Assembly (NCBI RefSeq): GCF_017313105.1
Contig: NZ_JAFLND010000003.1
Coordinates: 62,001 to 126,000 of the forward strand
Origin: [Muricauda] lutisoli (nom. illeg.)
Lineage (GTDB): Bacteria > Bacteroidota > Bacteroidia > Flavobacteriales > Flavobacteriaceae
Direction: 5' to 3'
DNA: 64,000 nt
Both the position numbers and the translations under genes were made by a program. This document shows positions 34,977-44,067 of this stretch, piece after piece; the first letter of the stretch is position 1, and the number at the start of each line of letters is the position of its first letter. Below the pieces are notes generated by a model. The model was not told the origin of the DNA, ran no database searches, and saw nothing but the letters and a program-made list of their open reading frames with translations.

Positions 34977-35183
34977 ATGAAAAAAAACATGGGCGGCGCA
35001 GACCGTACAATTCGCGTTATCTTGGCACTTGGTGTTGGAGCATTGTATTATTTTAATGTGATTACAGGAACTTTGGCATATATACTGCTGGCATTGGCAG
35101 TCATATTTGTCCTTACAAGCTTTGTTAGTTTTTGTCCTTTGTACACCCTGTTTGGGATTAACACATGCAAGGTCAAGAATTAG
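34977..35183 (+). CDS. DUF2892 (YgaP-like) inner membrane protein
   Basis: 68 residues from ATG 34977 (MKKNMGGADRTIRVILALGV), the standard DUF2892 start. Two membrane spans. The family is often fused or linked to rhodanese domains (YgaP), which matches this region. Upstream in-frame starts exist but do not fit the family. Single-gene unit under site 3. Confidence 0.85.
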   Translation: MKKNMGGADRTIRVILALGVGALYYFNVITGTLAYILLALAVIFVLTSFVSFCPLYTLFGINTCKVKN

Positions 35184-35207
35184 GTTTTTTAGTTGATTGA
35201 TAAAAGG

Positions 35208-35237
35208 AAGCCGCTCTACTAAGAGCGGCTTTTTTTG
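35208..35237 (+). terminator. Terminator after DUF2892 gene
   Basis: AAGCCGCTCT-ACT-AAGAGCGGCTTTTTTT: a long GC-rich stem with a T-run. Confidence 0.9.
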
Positions 35238-35303
35238 TTCTATGCCAGATCTTGAAGTTAAAAAATGATAAAATTCATTTTTTATGTCAAAAATTGTCGA
35301 TTG

Positions 35304-35319
35304 TGTAACCCTGGTTACA
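35304..35319. promoter_or_regulatory. Sulfur-regulon palindrome, site 4
   Basis: TGTAAC-CCTG-GTTACA, a perfect inverted repeat, centre 35311.5. TATTTTAC (35341-35348) occupies exactly the -7 position seen at the other sites. Upstream of the sulfide:quinone oxidoreductase. Confidence 0.75.
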
Positions 35320-35374
35320 TTTTTTTAAGACTTTCCTCAATATTTTACCGATAATTGAATTTAATTGAACAAAC

Positions 35375-36637
35375 ATGAAATCACATTATCAAATTTTAAT
35401 AATTGGAGGAGGAACAGCCGGTATTATGACAGCTGGCCAATTGTTGAGGAAAAATAAAAAGCTTGATATAGCTATAATAGAACCCTCCGAAACACATTAT
35501 TATCAACCAGCATGGACCCTTGTTGGAGCTGGAACCTATGATTTCAATAAAACCAAAAAGCCCATGTCGGAAGTTATGCCAAAAGGGGTGGATTGGATCA
35601 AGGACAAGGCTGCTGGTTTTGATCCGGAAAAAAATTCGGTAACTACAGAAAGCAGCGGAGATATTACATACGATTATTTGGTGGTGGCTACTGGGTTGGT
35701 CATGGAACCGAGTATGATCAAGGGACTTCCGGAGGCTTTGGAAAAGGGAGTGGCCTGCAGCAACTATATCGACCCAGAGTTTACATGGGAGACCATAAGA
35801 AACTTTAAAAAAGGAAATGCACTCTTCACCCAGCCCACAACGCCGATTAAGTGTGGTGGTGCACCACAGAAAATCGCCTATTTAGCAGCGGACTATTTCA
35901 GAAAGCAGGGACTCAAAGACAGTGCAAATGTGATTTTTGCCACTCCGGGATCTGTGATTTTTGGTGTAAAGGAGATTCGTGAAACCTTGAACAAGGTCAT
36001 CGATCGTTATGGCATTCACTTTAAACCATTTTATGCTCCCAAAGAAATTGATGTTGAAAACAGAATAGTACACTTTAGTCATACAGCTCCCGAGGAGAAC
36101 AGGTGTATTATAAATGAAGATAATGAACTGGGCGAGAAAATGATCGGGGATGTGGATATCCAAGTTCCGTTTGATATGTTGCACATTGCCCCTCCACAGG
36201 CAGCACCAAAATTTGTTCGCGAATCAGTTTTGTCCAACGAGGCAGGCTGGTTGGATGTTGACCATTACTCCATGCAGCACAATAAGTATGCAAACATTTT
36301 TGGTTTGGGCGACGTAGCCGCTCTCCCCACGGCAAAAACGGGAGCAGCGGTTCGTAAGCAAGTTCCTATTGTAGTTGATAACATTATGAGTTTGATGCAA
36401 GGAAAAACTGTTGAGAACCATTCCTATAATGGGTATTCCTCTTGCCCTTTGGTTACAGGATATGGCAAAATGACTTTGGCAGAATTCGATTATAACAACA
36501 ATTTTATACCAGACCCAAAACTCAAGCGCATGCTGGTATTTAACAGTGCCAAAGAACATTGGAGGCTTTGGATGCTGAAAAAGTACGGATTGCCTTATTT
36601 GTATTGGAACAAAATGATGAAAGGCAAGAACGTTTAA
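35375..36637 (+). CDS. sqr: Sulfide:quinone oxidoreductase
   Basis: 420 residues: N-terminal FAD Rossmann motif GGGTAGIMTAGQLL, then EPSETHYYQPAWTLVGAG as in type II SQRs of bacteria and mitochondria, and cysteines in GVACSNY and IKCGGAPQ in the region of the catalytic pair. A C-terminal half with GLGDVAALPTAKTGAAVRKQ completes the family pattern. It oxidises sulfide to persulfide and reduces quinone at the membrane, feeding the dioxygenase/rhodanese enzymes. Preceded by a perfect palindrome (site 4). Confidence 0.94.
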   Translation: MKSHYQILIIGGGTAGIMTAGQLLRKNKKLDIAIIEPSETHYYQPAWTLVGAGTYDFNKTKKPMSEVMPKGVDWIKDKAAGFDPEKNSVTTESSGDITYDYLVVATGLVMEPSMIKGLPEALEKGVACSNYIDPEFTWETIRNFKKGNALFTQPTTPIKCGGAPQKIAYLAADYFRKQGLKDSANVIFATPGSVIFGVKEIRETLNKVIDRYGIHFKPFYAPKEIDVENRIVHFSHTAPEENRCIINEDNELGEKMIGDVDIQVPFDMLHIAPPQAAPKFVRESVLSNEAGWLDVDHYSMQHNKYANIFGLGDVAALPTAKTGAAVRKQVPIVVDNIMSLMQGKTVENHSYNGYSSCPLVTGYGKMTLAEFDYNNNFIPDPKLKRMLVFNSAKEHWRLWMLKKYGLPYLYWNKMMKGKNV

Positions 36638-36683
36638 CAGCAAACCCATAGAAAATCGTATTCCTGAGGAATATCATATTTTG

Positions 36684-36856
36684 ATGGAGGTTTTCCGATT
36701 AATTTTGGTTCAAATAAAAACCAATACATTTTGAAGACGCTTAATATTCCTTTGGTAGTTTGGGAGAACGGTATCTGGATGATAGGACTGTTCGCCCTAG
36801 TGGTCATAATACTTATTGTAGCGGTTTTGGCCATGATGAACAGTGGTAAAAAGTAA
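36684..36856 (+). pseudogene. Possible frameshifted small membrane protein
   Basis: ATG 36684 gives MEVFRLILVQIKTNTF and stops; in another frame the sequence continues as NIPLVVWENGIWMIGLFALV then a hydrophobic tail ending MMNSGKK at TAA 36854-36856. Joined, they would make a roughly 57-residue single-span protein. One base change would explain the break. Weak evidence; chance cannot be excluded. Confidence 0.3.
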
Positions 36857-36876
36857 ACACTAGCCACATATTTAAG

Positions 36877-36926
36877 AAATGGATTTAACATAACGATGTA
36901 TGTTTTATGTTAAATCCATTTTGTTT
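36877..36926 (+). terminator. Terminator downstream of SQR
   Basis: A perfect 16-bp stem (AAATGGATTTAACATA / TATGTTAAATCCATTT) around a 13-nt loop, followed by TGTTTG. Long but AT-rich. Confidence 0.7.
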
Positions 36927-37123
36927 GTGAAATGGGCAACCTAACAAAGTTGCTGATAAGGTTATTTTTGATGTACTGATTGTTGTTACTTATGGAAACC
37001 GAAATTATCGCGCGGATTCAATTACCAAATACAGCGGATTCAACCCATTAACGGAATTTAAAAGGAATATTTAATATGACCTCCTCAACAAAATTGTTGC
37101 GGATTATAAACAAACTCAAACCT

Positions 37124-37154
37124 AAAGACCCTGAATTAGCGGGGTCTTTTTTTG
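37124..37154 (+). terminator. Terminator upstream of DUF2202 gene
   Basis: AAAGACCC ... GGGGTCTTTTTTTG. Good stem and T-run with no gene directly upstream. Confidence 0.8.
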
Positions 37155-37182
37155 TTAATGTTTTGTTGAAAGTAATGGGTAT

Positions 37183-37198
37183 GGTAACCATTGTTACA
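37183..37198. promoter_or_regulatory. Sulfur-regulon palindrome, site 5
   Basis: GGTAAC-CATT-GTTACA, centre 37190.5. The -7 element at the expected place is weak (GATTTTTA), so the site is called from the palindrome and its position 42 bp before the DUF2202 gene. Confidence 0.6.
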
Positions 37199-37239
37199 GA
37201 GTTTATTTTGGGTAATGGTGATTTTTATAGAAAAAAGCT

Positions 37240-37914
37240 ATGAATTTACTTATGAAAAGAATTGCCCCTGTTTTTATTATGATATTGTTGGTATCCTTGA
37301 TGATTTTTGGTTGTTCGGATTCAAATGATGATCCGTTTGACCCTCAAATTGAAAATAGTATTGATGACGACACCAATGATGATGTTTCCGACGACGTTTC
37401 TACGCTTACAGTAGATGATGAAGATGCATTGTTGTTTATGCTGGAAGAGGAGAAACTCGCAAGGGATACCTATAAGTTTTTGAACGAATACTGGGGCATG
37501 GTCCAATTTGAGAACATTATGCAAAGTGAACAATCCCATATGGATGCCGTGGAAACCTTATTGGTTGCCTACGATATTGAATATGAAATATTGGAAGATG
37601 GCGTGTTCGAGAATGAGGACCTCCAGAACTGGTACGACACATTTGTTCAAGATGGAATAGTTGATGAGGTAGCGGCGCTAACGGTAGGTGCTACCATTGA
37701 AGATTTGGACATTGTTGACCTGGAAGAACATATAAAGGCCACCTCCAATATGGACATTGCCGATGTGTTTTCAAGTTTGCAGTGTGGTTCTAGAAATCAT
37801 TTAAGAAGTTTTGTTCAGAGCATCGAAAACCTGGGGGAGACCTATACCCCACAATTTCTTACTCAAGAAGAATATGAGACAATTTTGGATGGTTCGCACG
37901 AACAGTGCAATTGA
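37240..37914 (+). CDS. DUF2202 ferritin-like lipoprotein
   Basis: 224 residues: lipoprotein signal ending IFGCSDSN, an Asp-rich linker of about 30 residues, then a DUF2202 domain with the di-iron-like helices LLFMLEEEKLARDTYKFLNE and QSEQSHMDAVETLL (Glu/His ligands typical of ferritin-like folds). Periplasm-facing. Function of the family is not established; linkage and palindrome site 5 tie it to the sulfur regulon. Confidence 0.88.
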   Translation: MNLLMKRIAPVFIMILLVSLMIFGCSDSNDDPFDPQIENSIDDDTNDDVSDDVSTLTVDDEDALLFMLEEEKLARDTYKFLNEYWGMVQFENIMQSEQSHMDAVETLLVAYDIEYEILEDGVFENEDLQNWYDTFVQDGIVDEVAALTVGATIEDLDIVDLEEHIKATSNMDIADVFSSLQCGSRNHLRSFVQSIENLGETYTPQFLTQEEYETILDGSHEQCN

Positions 37915-38006
37915 ATCCGATAGCATATTACAATAATCAAAGTCTATTTTGCCGCATCGAGGGCTATATGATATAAATGCTTAAGCCCTGATTTTCATCA
38001 TTGTTC

Positions 38007-38062
38007 AAAACCTCAATACCGATTTATTTTGTAAAGATTTCTCTGTATTGAGGTTTTCTTTT
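38007..38062 (+). terminator. Terminator after DUF2202 gene
   Basis: AAAACCTCAATAC pairs with GTATTGAGGTTTT over 13 bp around a 24-nt loop, then CTTTT. Confidence 0.75.
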
Positions 38063-38075
38063 ATGCAATTTTCTC

Positions 38076-38091
38076 AGTAACACAGGTTACT
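38076..38091. promoter_or_regulatory. Sulfur-regulon palindrome, site 6
   Basis: AGTAAC-ACAG-GTTACT, centre 38083.5. TAATTTTG (38113-38120), a perfect TAnnTTTG, ends exactly 36.5 bp downstream. Controls the RND efflux operon. Confidence 0.75.
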
Positions 38092-38139
38092 GTGAGGGTA
38101 TGTTAACAAATATAATTTTGGCACAAATTAATTAGGTAT

Positions 38140-39444
38140 ATGAAACGATTGTTTGTTTTAATAATATTCTTTTATGCACAGGCACAGATATTTGCCCAAG
38201 ATCCTATAAAGATTTCATTACAGGATGTATTGATGAGGGTACAAGAGTCCAACGCCAGTATAAAGGTGTCGGAGCAAGAGGCCAAGATGGCCAAGTACGA
38301 CTATAGGTTCTCAAACTCCATCTTTTTGCCACAGATCTCTGTTTCACATACAGGAATGGCAACAACAAACCCTTTGATGGCTTTTGGTTCCAAACTCAAC
38401 CAAGAGATTTTGACCCAGGCAGACTTCAATCCTGATTTGTTGAACGACCCCGATCAGATTGAGAACTATGCCACAAAAGTTTCCGTGGAACAGCCTTTGA
38501 TCAACTTGGATGGGTTTTATCAGCGTAAAGCTGCCAAAACCACTATGGAAGCCAAAGAGCTACAAGCCATGCGAACTAGGGACTATCTTGATTTTGAAGC
38601 ACAGAAAGCCTATGGACAATTGCAATTGGCACATAGAGCAGTGTCGGTACTTCAAAAAGCATACGATGCCGCAAATGCAAACTTGAACATGGCACAAAAC
38701 AGCTTTGATCAAGGCTTGCTTCAAAAAGCAGATTTGTTGGAAGTAAAAGTTCGGGTTACCGAGGTTTCCGATCAATTGAAAACAGCCAAGAGCAATGTGA
38801 AAAACGCATCGGACTATTTGGCTTTTTTAATGAACGAACAGGGGGATGTGGTTTACGAACCAACCGAAGATCTAGTGCCGGATGATCTTGGTGGAACAGT
38901 AGAGGGTTCCCTGGAAAACAGGGCAGATGTAAAAGCTATGGATTTGGTTTCTGAGGCCTACAAAGCCAATATGCGAGCCGATAATATGACCTTTTTACCA
39001 AGACTCAATGCGTTTGCCAGTTACGAAATGTACGACGATCAGATCTTTCAGGCCGATGCAAAAGGATACATTATCGGGGCAAGCTTAAGTTGGGATGTTT
39101 TTAAAGGTTCTCAGCGATTTGCCAAAGCAGGAAAGAGCAAAACAAGTTATGAAAAAGCGAAACAAGAATACGAACAGTACATTGCCAAAAGTACTATGGA
39201 GCTACAACGCACCAAACGGATGGTCGAAGATGCGAAAAGCAGGCTCCAGACCTCAAAATTGGCTATGGAGCAATCTGAAGAATCACTGAGGATTCGTACC
39301 AACCGATTTAAGGAAGGCTTGGAAAAAACAACCGATTTATTAATGGCCGAAGCTAGCTATGCCGAAAAGCAATTGGCATATTATCAAACCATTTTTGAAT
39401 ACAATCAAGCACAATCCTTACTAACATTTTTAACCAAAGAATAA
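38140..39444 (+). CDS. TolC-family outer-membrane efflux protein
   Basis: 434 residues: signal peptide (FFYAQAQIFAQ), then two repeats of long coiled-coil helices and short barrel strands as in TolC (ALISLQD-type start, GLLQKADLLEVKVRVTEVS, then GLEKTTDLLMAEASYAEKQL in the second half). First gene of an operon with adaptor and RND pump (7 and 16 bp gaps) under site 6. Confidence 0.93.
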   Translation: MKRLFVLIIFFYAQAQIFAQDPIKISLQDVLMRVQESNASIKVSEQEAKMAKYDYRFSNSIFLPQISVSHTGMATTNPLMAFGSKLNQEILTQADFNPDLLNDPDQIENYATKVSVEQPLINLDGFYQRKAAKTTMEAKELQAMRTRDYLDFEAQKAYGQLQLAHRAVSVLQKAYDAANANLNMAQNSFDQGLLQKADLLEVKVRVTEVSDQLKTAKSNVKNASDYLAFLMNEQGDVVYEPTEDLVPDDLGGTVEGSLENRADVKAMDLVSEAYKANMRADNMTFLPRLNAFASYEMYDDQIFQADAKGYIIGASLSWDVFKGSQRFAKAGKSKTSYEKAKQEYEQYIAKSTMELQRTKRMVEDAKSRLQTSKLAMEQSEESLRIRTNRFKEGLEKTTDLLMAEASYAEKQLAYYQTIFEYNQAQSLLTFLTKE

Positions 39445-39451
39445 TTGCAAG

Positions 39452-40540
39452 ATGAAAAACACTACAATATATAAAAGCTTCATTTTAACCATGTCCTTGG
39501 GATTGGTCCTAATGGGATGTGGCAGTGACGAAAAACAAACTGCGGACAACAGGGAAGCAGTTCCAGTAACCGTTGCCGATGTCGATATGGGCGATAGTTC
39601 CACCATTTTGGCAGGAAGTGGTCAAGTAAAAGCCGTGAACAGTGCCACATTGAGCACTCGAATGATGGGCTATGTGGAGTCCTTACCTGTAAAAATAGGT
39701 CAAAAAGTAAATAAAGGGGATTTGCTGATTTCCATAAACAATGTAGACCTACGAGCCAAAAAAGCACAAGTGGAAGCATCCATAACCGAGGCGCAGGTGG
39801 CTTTTAACAATGCCAAGAAAGATTATGAGAGGTTCCAGAACCTTTTCAATGAAAACAGTGCTTCACAAAAGGAGTTGGATGATATGACCGCTCGCTACGA
39901 AATGGCAAAGGCCAGATTGGAAGCTGCAAACCAAATGAAGAACGAGGTAAACTCCCAGTTTGCCTACGCGAATATTAGAGCACCCTTCAGCGGAGTCGTG
40001 ACCAATACGTATATCGATGAGGGTGATATGGCCAACCCGGGTGTTCCGTTGGTGTCCGTAGAGTCCCCTGGTGGATTTGAGGTAGTGGCCAAAGTAGCTG
40101 AAAACAACATCTCTGGTATAGCAGTGGGAACCAAAGCTCACGTTCTGGTTAAGGCATTGGATACCACGATTACAGGTAAAGTATCAGAATTAAGTGTTTC
40201 GGCACAGCATACGGGCGGACAATATTTGATGAAGGTTTTATTGGACAGAACAGAAGCCGAAATTTTGTCAGGTATGTATGTAACCGTTAGGCTGGAGGCG
40301 GAAGATCAAGGTGAAGGTAGGACAGTTGTCACCGTTCCGTCCAAAGCCTTGGTGCATAAAGGTCAGCTAACAGGAGTGTATACTTTAGGACAGGATAATG
40401 TTGCCCTTTTACGCTGGTTGCGATTGGGCGAGAATTATGGAGAAGAAGTAGAAGTATTGTCCGGCTTGTCCAAAGGAGATCAATATATCGTATCGGCCGA
40501 AGGAAAGCTTTACAACGGAGCCAAAGTAACCATTCAATAA
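39452..40540 (+). CDS. RND efflux periplasmic adaptor lipoprotein
   Basis: 362 residues with lipobox GLVLMGC, a lipoyl-like hybrid motif (MGYVESLPVKIGQKVNKGDL), a coiled-coil hairpin (about 100-165), IRAPFSGVVTNTYIDEGDMA and beta-barrel plus membrane-proximal domains. Connects the pump to the TolC channel. Substrate not deducible. Confidence 0.94.
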   Translation: MKNTTIYKSFILTMSLGLVLMGCGSDEKQTADNREAVPVTVADVDMGDSSTILAGSGQVKAVNSATLSTRMMGYVESLPVKIGQKVNKGDLLISINNVDLRAKKAQVEASITEAQVAFNNAKKDYERFQNLFNENSASQKELDDMTARYEMAKARLEAANQMKNEVNSQFAYANIRAPFSGVVTNTYIDEGDMANPGVPLVSVESPGGFEVVAKVAENNISGIAVGTKAHVLVKALDTTITGKVSELSVSAQHTGGQYLMKVLLDRTEAEILSGMYVTVRLEAEDQGEGRTVVTVPSKALVHKGQLTGVYTLGQDNVALLRWLRLGENYGEEVEVLSGLSKGDQYIVSAEGKLYNGAKVTIQ

Positions 40541-40556
40541 CCTAAAAAAGGTACTA

Positions 40557-43500
40557 ATGAAAGACGGACTTGCAGGAAAAATAGCCAAAGGGTTTATGGG
40601 TTCCAAACTTACGGTGCTCCTTATGATCGTATTTATGGTCATAGGGGTGTACAGTTCTTTTCTTATCCCAAGGGAAGAGGAGCCTCAGATAGATGTGCCC
40701 ATGGCAGATTTGTTTGTGGGGTACCCTGGTGCCAGCCCAACTGAGGTGGAATCCAGGATCACAAAACCACTGGAAAAAATAATATCGAACATTAAAGGCG
40801 TGGAGTATGTGTACACTACTTCTATGCAAGAGCAGGGAATGGCCATTGTACAATTCTATGTAGGTGAGGATATCGAAAGATCTTTGGTGCGTTTGTACGA
40901 TGAAATCAACAAACACATGGATCAAATGCCGGAAGGTGTTACCATGCCTTTGGTAAAAACCCGTGCCATTGATGATGTGCCCATGCTTGCTCTTACGCTT
41001 TGGAGTGATGAATACGACGATTTTCAATTAAGAAGGATTTCTGGTGAATTGATCAACGAGATCGAAAAGGTAAACGGGGTTTCGATTACCAAAAAAATTG
41101 GAGGACGAAACCGTCAGCTAAGGGTTGTCGTGGACAAGGATAAAATGGCCGAATCCGGAATCGATATGTTGGCCGTGGCCCAAATGATCAAGGCCAACAA
41201 CCAGCAAATGGATGCCGGTAATTTTCTTTCCAATGACACGGAGTTCCACATCAGTACAGGCAACTTTTTGGAAACAAAAGAAGACCTGGAAAATCTGATC
41301 GTGGGCACCAAACAGGGTCAGCCCATTTACTTGAAACAAGTGGCAACGGTTTTGGATGGTCCGGAACTTCCTAAAAACTACGTTTCCTTAGGATTTGGCG
41401 CGGCAAGTGAAAAAGCGGAAACCTATAAATCAGAATATCCAGCTGTAACCATTTCCATCGCCAAAAGAAAAGGGGCCGATGCCATGAAGATTGCGGATGT
41501 GGTGTTGGAAAAAGTAGATCACCTCAAATCAACTCTTATTCCAGATGAAGTAAAGGTCGAGGTAACCCGAAACTACGGGCAAACCGCATCACAAAAAGTA
41601 TCTGAATTATTGATGCACTTGATCGGTGCGATCATCGCCGTGACTTTTGTGGTAATGTTGGCCATGGGATGGAGAGGTGGATTGGTAGTGTTCCTATCTG
41701 TACCGATAACATTCGCATTGACCTTGTTGAGCTACTACATGCTCGATTACACTTTGAACCGAATCACTTTGTTTGCTTTGGTTTTTGTAACGGGTATTGT
41801 GGTGGACGACTCGATCATCATCGCGGAGAACATGCACCGCCACTTTAAGATGAAACGCTTGCCGTTCAAAGATGCTGCGATTTACGCCATTAATGAAGTA
41901 GGGAACCCGACCATTTTGGCCACCTTTACGGTTATTGCATCCGTATTGCCCATGGCATTTGTATCCGGTTTGATGGGACCCTATATGTCGCCCATGCCCA
42001 TCGGTGCATCTATCGCCATGTTATTATCATTGTTTGTTGCGCTTACGATAACCCCATATTTGGGATATATCTTCCTAAGGGAGAAGGATAAAAAGAAGAA
42101 AAAGGAAAAAGAAGCGGTCGAAATACAGGACACTTTTATTTACAAAGCCTACGCTAGGTTCGAAAGACCTTTGATAGAGAGCAAGAAAAAAAGATGGATG
42201 TTCTTGGGAATTACCTTCTTCTTGTTGATTGCCTCTGTGGCCATGTTCTTTACAAAATCTGTAGCGGTAAAAATGCTTCCTTTTGATAACAAAAATGAGT
42301 TTCAGGTAGTGATCGACCTTCCCGAAGGAACCACTTTGGAACGGACTTCCGCGGTTACCAAGGAAATAGGGGCATATTTGTCCACGCGACCCGAAGTGGT
42401 CAACTATCAGAGTTATGTGGGCACATCCGCACCGATAACCTTCAATGGTTTGGTAAGGCACTACGATCTACGTGGCGGTAGCAATATGGCCGACATTCAG
42501 GTCAACCTTGTGGATAAGCATGATAGAAGCGTGCAGAGTCATGATATTGCCAAATTGTTCAGGCCAAAAATCCAAGAGTTGGGTAAAAAGTACAAAGCGA
42601 ACATCAAGGTTGTTGAGGTGCCACCGGGACCTCCTGTATTGTCTACCATAGTTGCCGAAGTCTATGGCCCGGATTATGACAAACAAATAGAGCTCGCCGA
42701 TAAGATAAAGGGCATTTTGAACAACACCAACGATGTCGTGGATGTCGACTGGATGGTGGAAGACGATCAAGTGGAATATGATTTTGTGATCGACAAGGAA
42801 AAAGCCATGCTTTATGGAGTAACCCCACAACAGATTGTTCAAGTGATGGCAATGGCTTTCAGGGAAAGGCCCGTATCCCATATTTATCACGAAGATGCTT
42901 TTGACCAAATCGGAATTGTTTTGTCCATAAGTGAAAAGGACAAATCATCCTTGGATCAAATCAAACAATTGAAAATAACATCCCAACAAGGGAATATGGT
43001 ATCTGTAGGAGACCTGGTTCAAGTAAAAGAGGGGACCAAGGCCAAGAGCATCTACAGAAAAAACCAGAAACGAGTGGTGTATGTCATGTCCGACATGGCC
43101 GGTGAACTCGAAAGCCCCGTGTACGCCATTTTGGGTATGACCGATAAGTTGAACCAATTGGAGCTCCCGAAAGGATATTCCATCAATGAACTCTATATGG
43201 AACAGCCTCAATTTGAAGATGACTATACCGTAAAATGGGATGGGGAATGGCAGATAACCCTTGAAGTGTTCCGTGATTTGGGAATTGCCTTTTTGGGTGT
43301 TATCGTGATCATATACATGCTTATTGTAGGCTGGTTCCAGAACTTTAAGGCACCTATGGTGATGATGGTGGCCATACCATTGTCGTTGATCGGTATTGTG
43401 CTGGGGCATTGGTTGCTCGGAGCCTTCTTTACCGCGACTTCTTTTATCGGTATGATTGCCTTGGCAGGTATTATGGTGCGGAACTCGGTATTGTTGATTG

Positions 43501-43751
43501 ACTTTGTCAATTTGAGGTTAAAAGAAGACATTCCTTTAAAACAAGCCGTGATCGAAGCCGGTGCAGTGCGTACCACGCCCATTTTATTGACTGCGGGGAC
43601 CGTGGTTATCGGAGCTTTTGTGATTTTGTTTGACCCTATTTTCCAGGGGTTGGCCATATCACTTATGGGAGGAACCATTGTGTCCACTGTTTTGACACTA
43701 TTGGTAGTCCCATTGGTTTATTATATGATTGAACGTAAAAATTACAACTAA
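40557..43751 (+). CDS. RND-family efflux pump permease
   Basis: 1064 residues, 12 membrane spans in the 1+5 / 1+5 arrangement with two large periplasmic loops. The proton-relay acid pair is in span 4 (VTGIVVDDSIIIAEN, about residues 409-423). Sequence is of the AcrB/HAE-like type rather than CzcA. Its inclusion in a sulfide-linked regulon suggests export of toxic reduced-sulfur compounds, sulfur-modified lipids or metals, but the substrate is unknown. The next gene starts 2 bp after its stop. Confidence 0.94.
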   Translation: MKDGLAGKIAKGFMGSKLTVLLMIVFMVIGVYSSFLIPREEEPQIDVPMADLFVGYPGASPTEVESRITKPLEKIISNIKGVEYVYTTSMQEQGMAIVQFYVGEDIERSLVRLYDEINKHMDQMPEGVTMPLVKTRAIDDVPMLALTLWSDEYDDFQLRRISGELINEIEKVNGVSITKKIGGRNRQLRVVVDKDKMAESGIDMLAVAQMIKANNQQMDAGNFLSNDTEFHISTGNFLETKEDLENLIVGTKQGQPIYLKQVATVLDGPELPKNYVSLGFGAASEKAETYKSEYPAVTISIAKRKGADAMKIADVVLEKVDHLKSTLIPDEVKVEVTRNYGQTASQKVSELLMHLIGAIIAVTFVVMLAMGWRGGLVVFLSVPITFALTLLSYYMLDYTLNRITLFALVFVTGIVVDDSIIIAENMHRHFKMKRLPFKDAAIYAINEVGNPTILATFTVIASVLPMAFVSGLMGPYMSPMPIGASIAMLLSLFVALTITPYLGYIFLREKDKKKKKEKEAVEIQDTFIYKAYARFERPLIESKKKRWMFLGITFFLLIASVAMFFTKSVAVKMLPFDNKNEFQVVIDLPEGTTLERTSAVTKEIGAYLSTRPEVVNYQSYVGTSAPITFNGLVRHYDLRGGSNMADIQVNLVDKHDRSVQSHDIAKLFRPKIQELGKKYKANIKVVEVPPGPPVLSTIVAEVYGPDYDKQIELADKIKGILNNTNDVVDVDWMVEDDQVEYDFVIDKEKAMLYGVTPQQIVQVMAMAFRERPVSHIYHEDAFDQIGIVLSISEKDKSSLDQIKQLKITSQQGNMVSVGDLVQVKEGTKAKSIYRKNQKRVVYVMSDMAGELESPVYAILGMTDKLNQLELPKGYSINELYMEQPQFEDDYTVKWDGEWQITLEVFRDLGIAFLGVIVIIYMLIVGWFQNFKAPMVMMVAIPLSLIGIVLGHWLLGAFFTATSFIGMIALAGIMVRNSVLLIDFVNLRLKEDIPLKQAVIEAGAVRTTPILLTAGTVVIGAFVILFDPIFQGLAISLMGGTIVSTVLTLLVVPLVYYMIERKNYN

Positions 43752-43752
43752 C

Positions 43753-44058
43753 ATGAAAATGATCATTGTTACCACAGTTGAGGAATATAAAAGCGAGGTC
43801 TTTAAGTTGTTTAAAAAGGCCGGCGTAGAAAGCTTTAGTGAATCCGATATTGATGGCTATAAAAGTGCTGCGCCACTAATGTACACAAGCAGTTGGTTTC
43901 CCAGTGAAAAGGGAGGGGCGGCATCAAATATGTTTTTCTCCTTCACAAAAGAAGAAAAAGTAACCGAATTGTTTGCACTGATCAAGCAATTCAATACAGA
44001 AAGTGAAACAACAAACCCTATAAGGGCAGTAGAAATTCCAATTGAAAGAACCGTATAA
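43753..44058 (+). CDS. PII-like small protein linked to RND pump
   Basis: 101 residues from ATG 43753 (MKMIIVTTVEEYKSEVFKLF), 2 bp after the pump stop. The pattern beta-alpha-beta-beta-alpha-beta with KMIIVTTVEE at the start and NPIRAVEIPIERTV at the end matches PII/DUF3240-like trimers that accompany efflux pumps. An in-frame start inside the pump gene is less likely. It may sense a ligand and control the pump. Confidence 0.7.
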   Translation: MKMIIVTTVEEYKSEVFKLFKKAGVESFSESDIDGYKSAAPLMYTSSWFPSEKGGAASNMFFSFTKEEKVTELFALIKQFNTESETTNPIRAVEIPIERTV

Positions 44059-44067
44059 AAATCAAAG

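Larger units (their letters stand above)
36638..37239. other. Intergenic region between SQR and DUF2202 genes
   Basis: 602 bp. Holds a possible broken small membrane gene (36684-36856), the SQR-side terminator (36877-36926), a second terminator (37124-37154) and palindrome site 5 (37183-37198). Nothing else convincing. Confidence 0.6.

Noticed and set aside
37078-37242. A plus-strand frame of about 54 codons starting MTSSTKLLRIINKLK
   Set aside because: It runs through a terminator and palindrome site 5, so it is unlikely to be coding.
40554-43687. Many long open frames antisense to the RND operon
   Set aside because: They mirror the codon pattern of the strong plus-strand pump gene and have no start context or family likeness.
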